Source: Stramonita haemastoma (Eukaryota > Mollusca > Gastropoda > Neogastropoda > Muricidae). Taken from it: a DNA stretch of 64,000 nt. Below, one piece after another: positions 37,801 through 51,966 of the stretch; the stretch's first letter is position 1, and each line of letters starts with the position of its first letter. The DNA lies in contig CM060334.1 of assembly GCA_030674155.1 (NCBI GenBank), forward strand, positions 33,002,839 to 33,066,838, read 5' to 3'. Both the position numbers and the translations under genes were made by a program. The notes below the pieces were generated by a model. That model was not told the origin of the DNA and did no database searches. It worked only from the letters and a program-made list of their open reading frames with translations.

Positions 37801-39207
37801 CTTCTGAAAGGTGCAAAAGATTTCTTAAGTGTGCACAGATGTTCTGCATGCGTTCACACACATGAACTTGGTTTAATTGTTTTATCCAAAGGGCTTTAGT
37901 GGGAGTAGAAAGGTAATGATGTTAACTCAGGGCAAATCCACTAAAGTAGGCCCCTCCGAGTGGCTCAAACACAGGCTGTCAGATCACAAGCTCACAGCTC
38001 TAACCACTAGGCTATCTCCCCTTCTCTCCAAATGAATGTATATATTCAATCTTGCTTTTCAAACCTTTTTTGTTATCTGTGTAAACTTTAAAAAAAAAAA
38101 AAGGAAACAAAATTTATCCATATAGAAAAGGGAAACTATACTAAGGGGAAACCGAAAGGTTGGTAAAAAAGAAAAACACTACAGGCAGATATCCTGAAAA
38201 GAGAAAACTTAACACTGTTCTTACATTTGTTTTTTCTTTCCAAAAATGAAAAGAACAAAAACAAACCCCTACTACCCCCCCCCCCCAAAACTACAATCAT
38301 TTCACCACCACCAATAAGTCAGAACAGATCAAGATCATAACTAGGAGAAATGGTAAACAACATTCAACTGTTTAGAGACTGTTATGACTTGTAAACAACT
38401 GATATGGCTTTTTCAAGTCAATGGGGACAAAAAGACCCAAAACAAAAGATTTTTTAAAAAAAGAAAAAGATCTGGGGAAAAAATTCATTTAAATAAAAGG
38501 GGTAAGCATGCTGAGGTACTTAAATTCATTCTTCCTCTTTTTTTCATAATCATAGCTGCCAACCTTTCAGAATTTAAAAACGGAATTTAGATGGGGGGTA
38601 GGTTCAAGAGGGAGGCTCCCCCCCCCCCCCCCTCTCGAAAAAGCAGGTGTCAATGGGACTGCATCCCCTGAAGCTGTAGGACTTTTGAAAGTGAAAGGAG
38701 AAATTTGTTTATCTCCTGAGTGTGGCAGAAAGCATATAACATTTGTAAAAACTGATCTGTACTCTTTGTATTTGAGAACACCCCTCTGATAGACACAGCT
38801 GCCATAATTTACACTTTTCTCTGATGACATCTTGGTGACAGGCATACTGTTTTATGCCTTTAGTTGTTGATCTATAGTATAGAGGTCAATGTCACTTCGG
38901 GTGGAAATCGCCCAATAAGTTCAGTCCAATGCCAAGAAGGGAAAACCAAATAGAAATATTGTCTCACTCTATAAACATTCACAGCGTTATTACTGGTAGT
39001 CATAGAAAGTCAGTCTTTTTACAAATACTGATGGTTGCAGAAAACTATGAAAATTGAAATATAATATTGCATTGCGGCCAGTCCATTCCTTTTTCCAAAG
39101 AATTTTTCTGGTTTTTAGCTGCAATTCCAATTTTCTGGTTTGTAAGAAATCGCTCCCTCCCTCCCTTCTCCCTCACATACACATTTAAAAGTGACAGTGT
39201 GCATGTA

Positions 39208-39282
<75 letters not shown>

Positions 39283-41505
39283 ACACACATCAACACACAC
39301 TTACATATGTAATCTATACCACTAACTAACGACAGACAAACCATACCACTGACATTTCATTTCAGATTAATTCAACAGAAGACCACTACTGTGGCGGCAA
39401 TACCACACAATCTCACCTCCTCCTGCACCTCCTGTGGCAAGCCCTTGCCAGCGTTACCCTAGCAACAAGAGACAGACAGGTGGGTGCCGGTCAGTGGGTT
39501 AGTAGGGGTGTGGGGTGTGGGAGGGACAGAGCAAAGGGTGCATCACACTTTCATGTGTGTGTGTGTGTAGGGGGGTGGAAACAACAACCAGTCAGTGAAA
39601 CAAACCAATCAAACATTAAATCGGTTAGCAACTTTAAAAAAAATTAAACAAAAAAAATCTTCCAGGTTCAACTGTCATGCTGAATGTAACACAGAAGCAT
39701 CATCAAGAAATATCATCATCAATCAAAATTCCCATCAACTAAAAAGCAAAGTTCTTATTTCAGGTAAGAACAAACTTGTTTAATACTGATCATATAAGAA
39801 ACCATAAAAAAGGGGGCAGGGAGGAGGAGGGAGAACATGAAAACTAAGGTAGAGGTAGAACAAACTGGAAAAGTAACAAATCTTCATGCATTTGTTTTTC
39901 AAAATGAAACGAAGGAGGAAGGTCAAACATCACAGGTAGGGTTGGGTGGAAATGTAATCACTTTTCCAAAAATCAAACATGCAGATCAAAAATATCTCCT
40001 AATTCTCTTACCCTCACTTAAGCATGTAACTTAAATACTGTTCTCTGACAATCTCCTAAAGCAAACCTTGCAGACTACATACACAATTTATCAGTGAGTG
40101 CTCAAACTATGAAGCTCAAAGCAAAGACCCACTAAACATAGCGCATGACTATTTAAATAAAAGTCCTAACACATACTTGCGACAGGTTAAATGAAAGAAA
40201 ATACTACTTATCAAGAAAAATATGTACAGATTATTACTATTTCTTGAAAAAAAGAAAAACAAGAAAACAGCAAAGAGGACAATACTGAATCATATACTTG
40301 CCTTGCTGTAAAAGAAACGCATGTATTTAATACAAGCTAATGGTGCAAACTTTCAAAAACTCCTGTGACAACTAATTAAACATTCACCTCCATGAAATTA
40401 CTTTGTAGAATAATAAAAAAAAAATTTTACTAAAACACAAGAAATAAACAGTTTTGTACTCTTTTCAAAATAAAAAAAAACCTATCTAGTAATATATACT
40501 AATAACAAAAAAGCATAAATTTTGGAGACGAGTTCTGACCATACTTTGCTTTGAGCAGGAACTTTCAATACATGTACTTTTTTCTAACCTACAAATTTTT
40601 CCAATAGGCATACATGAGAGATTTCAGCACCATTTTTTTTTTAAATCTCTCTGAGGTTTTCATACTTTTAATTAATCAAGGTTCCAAGAAGCTCAACCTT
40701 GAAGATCATGCATTTTCCGAGAATTCTCCTGACAGACAGACCTCCTGCTGACAGTCTCCTGCTGCTTACCTGTTCGTGCTTGCCATTCATGCGTTGCTGC
40801 AGAAACTCCAGCTTGTCGCGTAGCCGCAGGTTTTCTATGGACAGGGCGTTGTACTCTTCATTCAGCTGCTCATGCTCTGCCTCCAGTTCCTGACATCACA
40901 AACATGCATGTTCCAATCCAATCCATGATGCTGCTTCAGCCCTGCCGACCGCACAGGCCATATCGGGGCTGTCACCTCGTCACATTTTAAAACTAGTATT
41001 AAAAGTGTGCGACTATATACAGATCAGAACGGGGTATAAAACCAATTTGACTGTCCTTGACGGCCACCGCATTGTGGGAAAATCCATGTATGTTGGACTT
41101 TATTTTAACAATAACAAATGCTACAGCTGAACAGTTAAGATCGTTCAACTTCAATCTCACGGTCCAGAAAGTCAGGGGGTGAAATATCACCAGTGTTTGG
41201 AGCATTAAGGGTGGGGATTTTTATGACCTCCTAGGTCAACTTCAAGAACAGACCTGCTAGTGCCTTAGTTCCTCTTGTGTATATACACATGCAGAAGATG
41301 AAATATATGCATGTTAAATATCCTGCAAACATATCAATGTTTGGTGGGTTATGGAAACATAAACATGCCCAGCATGCAACATGTACAATGAAATGAGCTG
41401 CTCTTTAGTTGGAATGTGTCAGCTGAGGCCAGTGGGCAGGCCTCCTGCAAGATCACAAGCACAGGAGAAGACCAGCCACTATGCACTGGTTCTGGCTTGG
41501 AAATG

Positions 41506-41592
<87 letters not shown>

Positions 41593-44500
41593 CAGACAGA
41601 GAAGACAGAGAGAGCAAGAAGAGAGAAGAAGAGGGGAGAGAGAGAGAAGAGAGAGAAGAGAGGAGAAGGAGAGAGAGAACAGGGAAAGGTGTTATGGTTT
41701 CTCGATGAACTGAATGCCAAGATTGATAAAAGTTCCAAAAAAGTGAAACACTACCTTTACAATATGATAAAAAATGATAACAAACACAAAGGATATATGA
41801 TAATGATTAAAAGACTAGAAACACTAAAACAAGCTATAAAATATAGCAATTACATAGTTCCTTGCTGTTGGTTTTTTTTTTCTTTCTTTCTTTCTTTTTT
41901 TTTTTGGTCCATCAGCTAGGGTTTTGAGGTTCAGCAATGGTGAGATTTTATTGCATATTTAACCATTTTGCCCATATTAATGGCAGCCCTATTCTGACTT
42001 CAGAGATGTGGTTATGATCATAACTCTTAACTTTTTGTTTTAGGGCATTATTTCTATAAAAAAAACACACAAACAAAAAATAAATAGATAAATATAATGA
42101 AAAGATAACACACACAAAAAAAAATCTACATTCACCTAAAAATCAAACCACAAGATGAAGCCCTCACAAAGAAGACTTTTCATCACTTAATCATCCCACC
42201 GTCAAACAATAATGGTTTGCAAGCAAAGACTTTCCCAATGCACCACACCCAAGCGAGCACTGCTATAAAAACCAACCCCCCACCCCCCCCCCCCCATGGG
42301 ACGTTACCACTGTGAGGTCCGCACCTGATAAGCCTGAGTGTCTTTACTGCGGGTGAGGGTAACTGCGACTGCGACGACTGCCCTGTGGGGTCAGAGGTCC
42401 TGTGCCTCAGGCTAGGACTGTCGTCCTCGGACTGGTCTGAAAAACACACACAGCACACACCTGCAATTAGCAAAACTCCCTCTTTGTGCTTCACGCTTAT
42501 CTTTCTATCTCTTACAGTCCCAAAGAAACCACCTCTCCCAATGTCTGCAGCCCCCCCCCTCCCCCCACCCCCCAAACTTCTGTCCAGGTTTCTTATCTCA
42601 GGAACACACATGATATTGATCTTCTGTCAATGGCTGGGAAACGGGACAGGTGAAAGGTGTCAGCCATTGGTCTTAAAAATATCCATACTTCATCATCTCG
42701 ACAACAGAACAATTTATGTGGGTTACAAGCTGTATATATATACATGAACAGGAAAACATTTCTCACAGAAAATAGTACAACTCTGCATGAATTTCTCAAA
42801 CAAAACCCATTTTCTATACTTTAACATACATGATTTTAAAAAAAACAACATTATGGCAGAAAAGGGCAAAACCCAGTTTGCAATCATCTCTTGTATCTAC
42901 TTAGCACCCTAGCTTGTCCACATGGATTTTATTTATTAAATTGGCTTCTTTTTATTTTCTTTAATTCTCCTTCTTTTTCATCAAACACTTGAACAGCAAC
43001 TATTGTTATCTGTCACGACAGTGAAAATGCACTGCACTGCTGTTAAGCGCCCAAAGTCAGCCCGGCGCATCCAAATTCAGCGCAGGAGAGAATCGTTATC
43101 TTTTAAGTCTTTCTGGAAAAAAGGCAGAGAATGGACCAAAAAGGCAGAAAAATAGACAAGAAGGAAGAGACAAGAAGAAAAGGATCAAGGCAGAAACAAG
43201 AGAGGGATAGAAAAAAAGAGAATTCCTAGCGCAGAATTTCCAGAAGGTGGGGATGCAATTTATACTGACAGGCCCCTGGCATCTCCATGGGGTGGGGTGG
43301 GGTGGGGGTTTCTATTCACAAGTTAATCATTCACTACATGAAAAGGGGTTTACTTACAAAAATTCTTCATTGGATTGCAAATGGACTGTTCCAAATTTCT
43401 CTTCACACTTTAATTGGTACATTTCTGACCTCTACTGAAGACTTAGGACAGGTTATGAAATATGTAAAAGGGTCAATTTTTGTGAAATACACATTTCATA
43501 ACATCACTGTTTTAGAGACCTTTCTGATCCCAAAGACAGGGCATTCTAAAAAAAAACAAACAAAAAACAAAAAACCAACAACCCCCCCCACCCCCCAACA
43601 TTTCTTTTCAATTTTTTGGTGTTCTATTAGCTGCTATTATGCCCTGAGAGTTTTTCCATTTTATCATGATATTCTGTCAAAACCTCACATCAACAAAGAA
43701 TAAAAACGTTCAGGAACACACACAAAGACAAACACACAAAGACAAACACACAAAGACAAACACACACACACTACTCTCAATTACAGGAGAGAACCCATAA
43801 ATTACCTACAATATACATGGCAAGGTACTTTAAACAGTCATGCACGCAAACTTCTCATTCGGTGTACAATTTCAATCTGATGGTGATTCCCAGGTGGGAT
43901 GAGTGAGTCAGGTGCACTTTCTGGGTGACCCTTAGAGTGTTAATCTGGGGAACGCACAACAACCACCACCCCACCACATACATTATCAGTGACAGGTCAC
44001 AGTGTCATCTATTTTTCAGTGTTAAACTATTACCAACCCCCCCCCCCCCCCCTCCAATCAACCAACCCTCCAGTCTTTCCTTCAGGTGTAAAGCTATTAC
44101 TAAAAATTCCACCACCAACACACCCTCCTTCCATCTCCCCCCCCCCCCCCCCCCCTTACTTCTTGCCAATTTATTCAGCTTAAGCCATTGCAATCCACCA
44201 TCAACCCACACACTGATAAAGGCAATTCCATGGCACAGCTGCCAGATGACACACAGACTGCCAATGGTGCTATTCACACACCTCTCCTCCCCCCCCCCCC
44301 CCCCCTTCCAGTCCCTATACCCTCATCTCATCACTTTCTCTGGTGTCCCCCCCCCCCCCCCCCCTTCAGGTATTGTGTAACGAGGTGCTGGGGGATCACC
44401 TGCAGCCTGGCATCTGACACAGCATTACGGCACACAGCCATCTCCCTGCCAACAACAAAACCCCTGCCAAACCTCGGCAAGCTGCAATTTCATTAACATT

Positions 44501-47500
44501 AACTCAACACACGTGGACCTCCCTGCTTTACTTGCTCTTACTCCTCCCCACCCCCCCTCACTTCCAGAATGCATCGTTAGGCATACAACAAGGGGGCAGA
44601 AATCAACCCTGTCAAGATCACGCATCACAAGAGCAAGGAATCACAAAGAATGGGGCAGGAAAGCTAGGTAAGGAGAAGAACAGAATGGAAATGCAAGAAA
44701 AAGAAATAACGAGGAAGAATAAAGCAAACAGAACAGGAAGCACGTGGAAGAGATAGAAAGAAAAAGACGACTTCTCAACAAAAAAAACCTGCAGAAGGTC
44801 ACTCGTGTTAAAGGGCACAAATTCTGTGCTAATTTCCATACATGTGTAAACGTAACAATAACGCAAGAACTCTTCCACGCAAATTAATGTGTTATTACAA
44901 GCAGCCCACTCATAACGACAGCAAGGAACCAAATTGCCTGATCCTTCATCTTCCTCGTAAATACGCAAGAAAAGATTGAGTAGTTTCCCTATCTCCATGA
45001 AAGGACTATGAATTATGCACACAGGCAATGATGCTGATAACTCATAAACACTTCAGAAAAAAAGACAAAAACAAACCTGCCAATCAAAGACAAAACTGTA
45101 AAATCCATTTTGCCACATGAAAAGCGAGATTTCAGCAGGGTTTTTTGTTTTAAAAGTTTGCTTTGAGTTGGTAGGGTTTAGGTGTCTGTTTTGTTTTATT
45201 ACGGAAATAAAGAGATACTTCATGGCCTTTATTGTTTTCTTGATCTTGATTTATCCACATATTTTTGCACTTTCTAAGACAGAACAAATAATATGATTTT
45301 TTTCATATCTGTTTTTAGATTTTGTCGTTGTTGTTTGTTTATTCGTTAGAAACAGAAGTGATGTTCTACCCCATTTAGTAATTTATCAATTCTGAGATAA
45401 ACCAGATTAAATGAACAACAGCAGAGAGACGGATACACAATAGCAAAAATACCAAGACAGAAAAAAAATGTCATCACAAAAGACTCAGATTGTTCCACTT
45501 GAAAGAAAAAGAAAAGAAAAAAAAGACAGCCTAACAAACACACATACAGAGCAACGATATACAAAGATACTGAAACCTTTAAAACAAACCCCCAAAACGT
45601 GTAGCTGGGAGAAAAAGACTAACAAGCAAGCAAACACAGCACAATGCCACCATAAAAACAGACCAGCATTGGGGCGATTATGACAACATCTGAAAAATTT
45701 TTCCCTGCACAAAAACAAAGTGACTGCTATTGTTTTCTCTCCTGCTGGCTGAAAAGCAATTTGGGCAGTTTCCATAATGTTCATTATCACCTTGAATACA
45801 GTTTGAATATGTATTTAAAGCAAAATTTGAGAAGGCCCACACTACAGTGCTACTTTCCACAACAGTAGCAGACAATAAGAACTGCATGTGTGAAGGTGTT
45901 AAGTGGTTTCCTTGTCAATGACTGGATTAAGACTATGACATTCAACTATGCAAACCCAGTCCAAAAGAAACGGGAAATAATCACCATCATTGAACCTGTC
46001 CATTTTTTGACAACCGCCGTTTAATAATACAACATGTGTGGTGTGCAAGTGAGCCAGATGGGAAAAACCCAAAGAGGGTGGCTACTTTTAAGCATCGCTA
46101 TTGAAGGTGAACTCTGGTTCAACTTGAAGACTGAGTATGTGCCAGATAGTGGGAGTGTTCCAGTTACTTTGGAGTTTTTTTTTGTTTTTTTTTTGGGGGG
46201 GGGGGGTTCTCAGCTAGAGCTCAGAGGTTCAACAATGCCTTGCTTATTTAACACACCTGTGTGATTACCATTTCTTATTCTGTCATTTGTTCCTATTGAC
46301 AAAAAAATAACCTACTCTTCTAAAAGGCAGAGCGGGTTTAACACGTGTGCAAGATATTTTGCCTGTGTTTGCGCATGGGCCCTTGATTTAAAATCTCATC
46401 TGAGGGAATTTTGGGAGAGTGTAGTACTGATATTAACTCCCCAGAAAATCCCCTAAAACTGGCATCTCTATGGTGGCTCAGTCTCAGGCTGCCAGATCAC
46501 AAGTGCAATGCTCTAACCATTGGCTATTCCCAGTTCGACTGTAATAGTTTGTATACAGGAATTTTTAACCACATTCTGCACAAAACAGTATGCAGTGTCA
46601 AGAGAGGAACTTTCCCCTTGTACACCACAGTCAGTGTGTTTCATAAAGAAAATGATAGCACACAAGAGGTGTGTGCAGAGTCAGGAGGAAAAAGTGGATG
46701 CCTGTAAAGTCAGAGTGTAATAACATTTGCTAGGACCAAGGACAGCCGAGGCCTAACACCCCCCCTACTCACCTCCTCCACCTCACTGCCTGCCAAGGAG
46801 TGCACAGCATCGGCCTGCCTCTGCACACCTGGAGACGCCTCCTGAGTGAAGCTGCTCACCGAACTCATCTGCTCATCATACACACACGCACCATTTTGTT
46901 TTTAATCCAACCATTAACACTGGTGTAATAGGAAATGGCACCTTTAGGAGGAGGGAAAAGTGCATATGAAAGACTGACTAACTTTTGTTTTTAATCTAAA
47001 ATCCAAGTCGGTACTTGACTGGAGTGAAAGATAAAGCTTGATTGGCTTTACTTGTTTTTTTTTCCTTCTAAAACAAACCAAACCACCCAACATCAACACT
47101 ACTGGTGTAACAGTAGTGCTTTATCTGAACCAAACTCTCTCTCTTGACTGGAGTAAAAATTGAGTATTAAAGCATATTTCTGCTTCATCTAAAACCAAAC
47201 TTCTCCCTTTTCCCAATTAAAACAAACTCTATGGTTGTTAAGAGCTGGTGAGAGTGATCAATCATTAGTACAGTAGGTTTCCTTCAGTCATTCACCCCCC
47301 CCCCCCCCCCGAGCTACGAGGTTCATGTGACATTTTGCATTATATGACTATTTCTGCCCACCGTTAAGGTTGCTGTATTCTGACTTCAGAGATGTTCAGC
47401 CATTTCTATCAGAAGTCATCTCACACTACTTTTTTATTCACAGACTAACAGTGGGCTTTGATGCATGCCCAATAATAAATCAAAGAAAAAAGAAAATAAG

Positions 47501-48108
47501 CAAAACAAGATATGAAACCAAAAAAAAAAAGTAAAATGCTTTAAATTCTAAAAAGCAAACAAAAAGAAACCAAACACAACAGAAAAACAATATAACACAC
47601 ACATTCACACACCTTTTCAGGTGCTTTTCTTTTTTCTTTTCTTACTTTCAAACTAACATCAGGCTGATATCAACTCCTCAGCTAATTCTGATAAACAAAC
47701 AAAAAAAATTGGTGCAGTTCTTAAAGATATTTTTTTCTTCTCAAGTTTACATGTATGTATGTTCGCAAGTCTTTTTCCGTCCCTTTTCTTCTTCTCTTCT
47801 TCTGCGTTCCCTGACCAAGCTAAACTTTCAGTCTGATCCAGAAGGCGAAACCTTTCATCCCTCCAACTGCTTGTAAAGAAACCACGTCTGCTTACCTGGG
47901 GCGACAAGGACTGCTTCTTTTTAACGGCGCTTTCCTGGTTTTTGTGGTATCTCTCCCTTTCTGGTCTCTGAGGCCTCTCAGGGGTGTCACCACCACCTGT
48001 CCAGTAACAGTACATACACATACATCAAGCAAAATCAATATGGGAGAGAGGGAGAGAGGAGAGGAGGGGTGGGGGTGGGATCAGGTTCTGAGTGTGTGGT
48101 GTGAAGTG

Positions 48109-48147
<39 letters not shown>

Positions 48148-48898
48148 GAGGGAGAGGGAGAGGGGGAGAGAGAGGGAGAGGGGAGAGAGAGGGGGAGAGA
48201 GTGACTTTATTTATCTTTTATATCGAGGATAATGGAATAAGCACTCATGTGCTTTTTTACATCCAGTCCCCATTGTATGCAGTTTTGTAAATGTCATCTG
48301 TTCCCACTGGCACATGATGGCCTACTCTTATGAAAAGCGGAACAGGATTTAATGTGTGCGCAAGATGTTCTGCGTGTGTTAGAACACAGGGCCTTGGTTT
48401 ATAGTCTCACCTGAAGGATTCTGGGGAGAGTGGAGTCGGCCCTGATGTTAACTCCAGGAGAAAAATCTCCTTGACCGGGGAGGTGGCGTGGGGAGAGAGA
48501 GAGAGAAGAGACAGAAAGGAGACCGATACAGATACAGATACAGATACAGACAGACAGAGACAGAAGGAGACAGAGAGAAAGCGTCTGTGTATGTATGCAG
48601 GTAGACGATGACTGCCTTCTTGTGTGACTGCTTGCACATTAATTTTTTTTTTTTTTAACAAGATTTTAACCATGTCCTGAGAACTGCTGATTCTTACCCA
48701 GGATCCCTCCGATCAAATGTAGTTAAATATAAGGGTCCCGACTACACAAGGAATAAACAAAAGAAACTCTCTCTCAGTTTATCAAACCATTCATTTTTTC
48801 CTCATTCATAACGACCAACCTTTTTGCTCTCTCTCTCTCAGTTTATCAAACCATTCATGTTTTTCCTCCTTCACAACAACCAACCTTCTTGCTGTGTC

Positions 48899-48929
<31 letters not shown>

Positions 48930-51878
48930 ACAATGCTACTGCTGTTGTGTCACTTTAATACTAATAGTCTGGCTTGGGCTTACTTAATTTAAAGCTTTGT
49001 CAGTTATCTTCATGTAAGCAAAGTGCCAAGGACTACATTACGCTTTGGAATGTGATGCTGAGATTGTCTTCATTGGTGAAAAGCCTTTTAGTGTTATCAA
49101 CCTGTACTTTCCATTAAAAGACAAAAAAAAAAAAAAAAAGAGTATGGGCTGCCCTAATGGTGAGCTACTTGAAAAAACTATACACATAAAAACATCTCAG
49201 CCAGTGTGTCCTTGCATACAGTCTCAGTGATTCCCAGGTGAGTTAAGCACACACTCAGGATTACCCTGAGGCTGATAACCCAAGGAACACCCAACAACAA
49301 CTTCAGCAGTCAGGAGTGTGTCTGAAGAAAGCATGCAGACGAGACATGCACGCACATACTCCTGATACAACTGTTATTTAATCCAAACACTGGAGAAAAA
49401 AAATTCTGTTGACAGCTTGCCCATGGCAGGCAGGCAGGCAGGCAGGGTGGGTGGGTGGGAATACAGCCAGGTTTTAACGAGGAAAGCAGTGGAGGGCGCT
49501 GCAGATGGCTGATTTAAAACCACAACAGCATCAGGGTATCATCCTGCCAAGGATAAAAGAGCTCACAGCAATCAGACCACCCCACTTTCTACACAGATAA
49601 GAAACAGTGACATGCAGGCACATGCCTCGGGCAAATTGCAGCTTTCTTTCATTACTTTTTAGTTTTACCTCACGCCCTTATCACGCTTAACTGTTTGGCA
49701 ATCTAATGTTTTTGTTCTGTTTTATTTTGATTTTGTTTTCCTGTTGATCTGGCTTTTACATGTGCACTTTATCCTGTTTCAGACCACTAGCTCACAAAAG
49801 GAAGAATTTTAATGAGCATGATCAGTTTGCACACATGCCTGAGCAAAGGAAACACTGCTTCCTGCATTAAGAGGTCTCATTTAAAGCATTCAGCAAAGAA
49901 GCAAAGGTTTTCTTTTTCATGAAATAATTTGTTATCCACTTGATAAGAGGAAACACCAGCCAGACCTTGTTTTGTTCACTGAAGAAACCCTTATCCCCAG
50001 GATAAACAAAAACAGACCCCTATCCGCAGTGACCTCAACACAACGTCTGGAAGAGGCAGCACGAGTCTGATAAACCACAGCCACATCAAAGCATAGCATT
50101 TATTTAGCACTACACTCTTCTCTCATCTGGCCCAGCGATTAACACTCGATTAATTTTAAGCCACAACATGTATGCAAAGATCTGCATGTGGCAAAAACAA
50201 AGAAAACAAAAGAGCACAACGATGTACTTTGTGTCTTTATTTCTAGCCTTCTTTACTGCTCTTACAGCAGATAAGCGAAATCACTCTTGTCTGGCAAGCA
50301 CGCTCAATATACACGTAACCAGGTATAAGAAGATAAGCATTTATCAACATTTAAGCATGTATGTATACACACAAATGCAACTGCATCTATCATGCTACTG
50401 GTTAAGGAATGTTCACTATCTCGTTATGGTACATGAAACACACATATATACATGTACACAAACCCATGCATGCATTAGGAAACCAAAATAAAAGGCTTTT
50501 TTATCAATAAAAAATTACTAGGATGTTGGGATTCTTCTCAACATATTCCACAATCCAATCTAATCCAATCTTCTTGTTAATAGCGAATGTTGTGGTTTTT
50601 CTCAAGATATATTGACCCTACCCAGTGAAATCCAATCCAACTCTTGTTTATAGCCCCACCAGCTCAGAGATAGCAATAGCCAGTCATATTATTCTGCCCT
50701 AAATGAGTCTACTAGAACTGCACCCAGTTGACACTGTACAGACTGCTTTTAGTTGATTTAAAAATACAGCTACCCAAATGTGGTTACGAAGGCAACTTCG
50801 AGCAAGTCAGACCGAAGAACAAATGAAAGCATTCTTGTATTTACTCTCAGTGCAAAGACAAATGTTGGCTGAAATTGATAAACACCGACTTAGATACGGT
50901 GGTCACGCAAACAGCAATACACATACAATGTACAATTCTGATGACAAAGTTCTCCAGGGTAAGGCTGAGGGAAGAAGGAAAAGAGGCAGACCGCCAACAT
51001 CCTACATTGTCAACATCACTGAGTTCAGTGGTCTGCAAGGGTAATACAGGAGATCTAGAACTCAGTAAAAACAGAGAGAGATGGCAAACACAGGTAGCAT
51101 TGCATGTAGTCTACAAATGACAGCACGATGAGACAGCTGAGTTTTGAAGAAACAGCCTTCCACTATAGTTTTGTTTTGGTCCTCAGCCACAGCTCCAAGG
51201 TTCATAAATGGTGAAATTTTGCATAGAGGATGAGAAGCATTCCAACTTCAGGATGATATCTAAAGAGGACACCAGAGTGCATGAGTATTTTAAAATATTA
51301 TCATCCATCCCTACCAGCACGCAATGGCCTACTCTTCCAAAAAGGTGAGAATTAGTTTTAAGTGTGTGCACGATGCCCTGTATGCACAGTTTGTACACAG
51401 GACCATAGTTTACACTCTCAACTGAAGGATTTTCAGTACAGTGAAGTTGGTGCTTGATGTTAGCTCCAGGAGAAAAGCTCTTTCCACAAATGAAAGGAAT
51501 CTCTAATGTAAAAACCTCTGACTAAAAAACACAGCACTAGACCCAAGTAGGGGGCAAAAAACAAACAACAAGAAAAACCTTTCATCACTTCAGCAAACCT
51601 CAGCATTTGTGCAAAATCTTATTCAGCCATCTTTACATCGACTCATGCAAAAGAACATTTTAAAAACTGAGAAAGAAAACTGACCATGCCATGAACTTCT
51701 TTCCTCCTTCTGGACACAATGCTTTTGATGTTATCAATCAGAAATTCACACAAAGGGTTCTACGATCCTGTCAAAAGATGTGCTGAGAATGAAGTAAAGA
51801 TTGATGATTTGACTTGAAGATGTTTTTCTTTTCACTCATGCAACATTCATGAACATTTTGGACAGGGGAGAGTGCAAA

Positions 51879-51966
<88 letters not shown>

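Noticed and set aside
51690..51745. Possible minus-strand exon reading LIDNIKSIVSRRRKEVHGM before gtcagt
   Set aside because: It lies in the interval where an exon is missing, but the phase does not match either neighbour and no pyrimidine-rich acceptor is seen.
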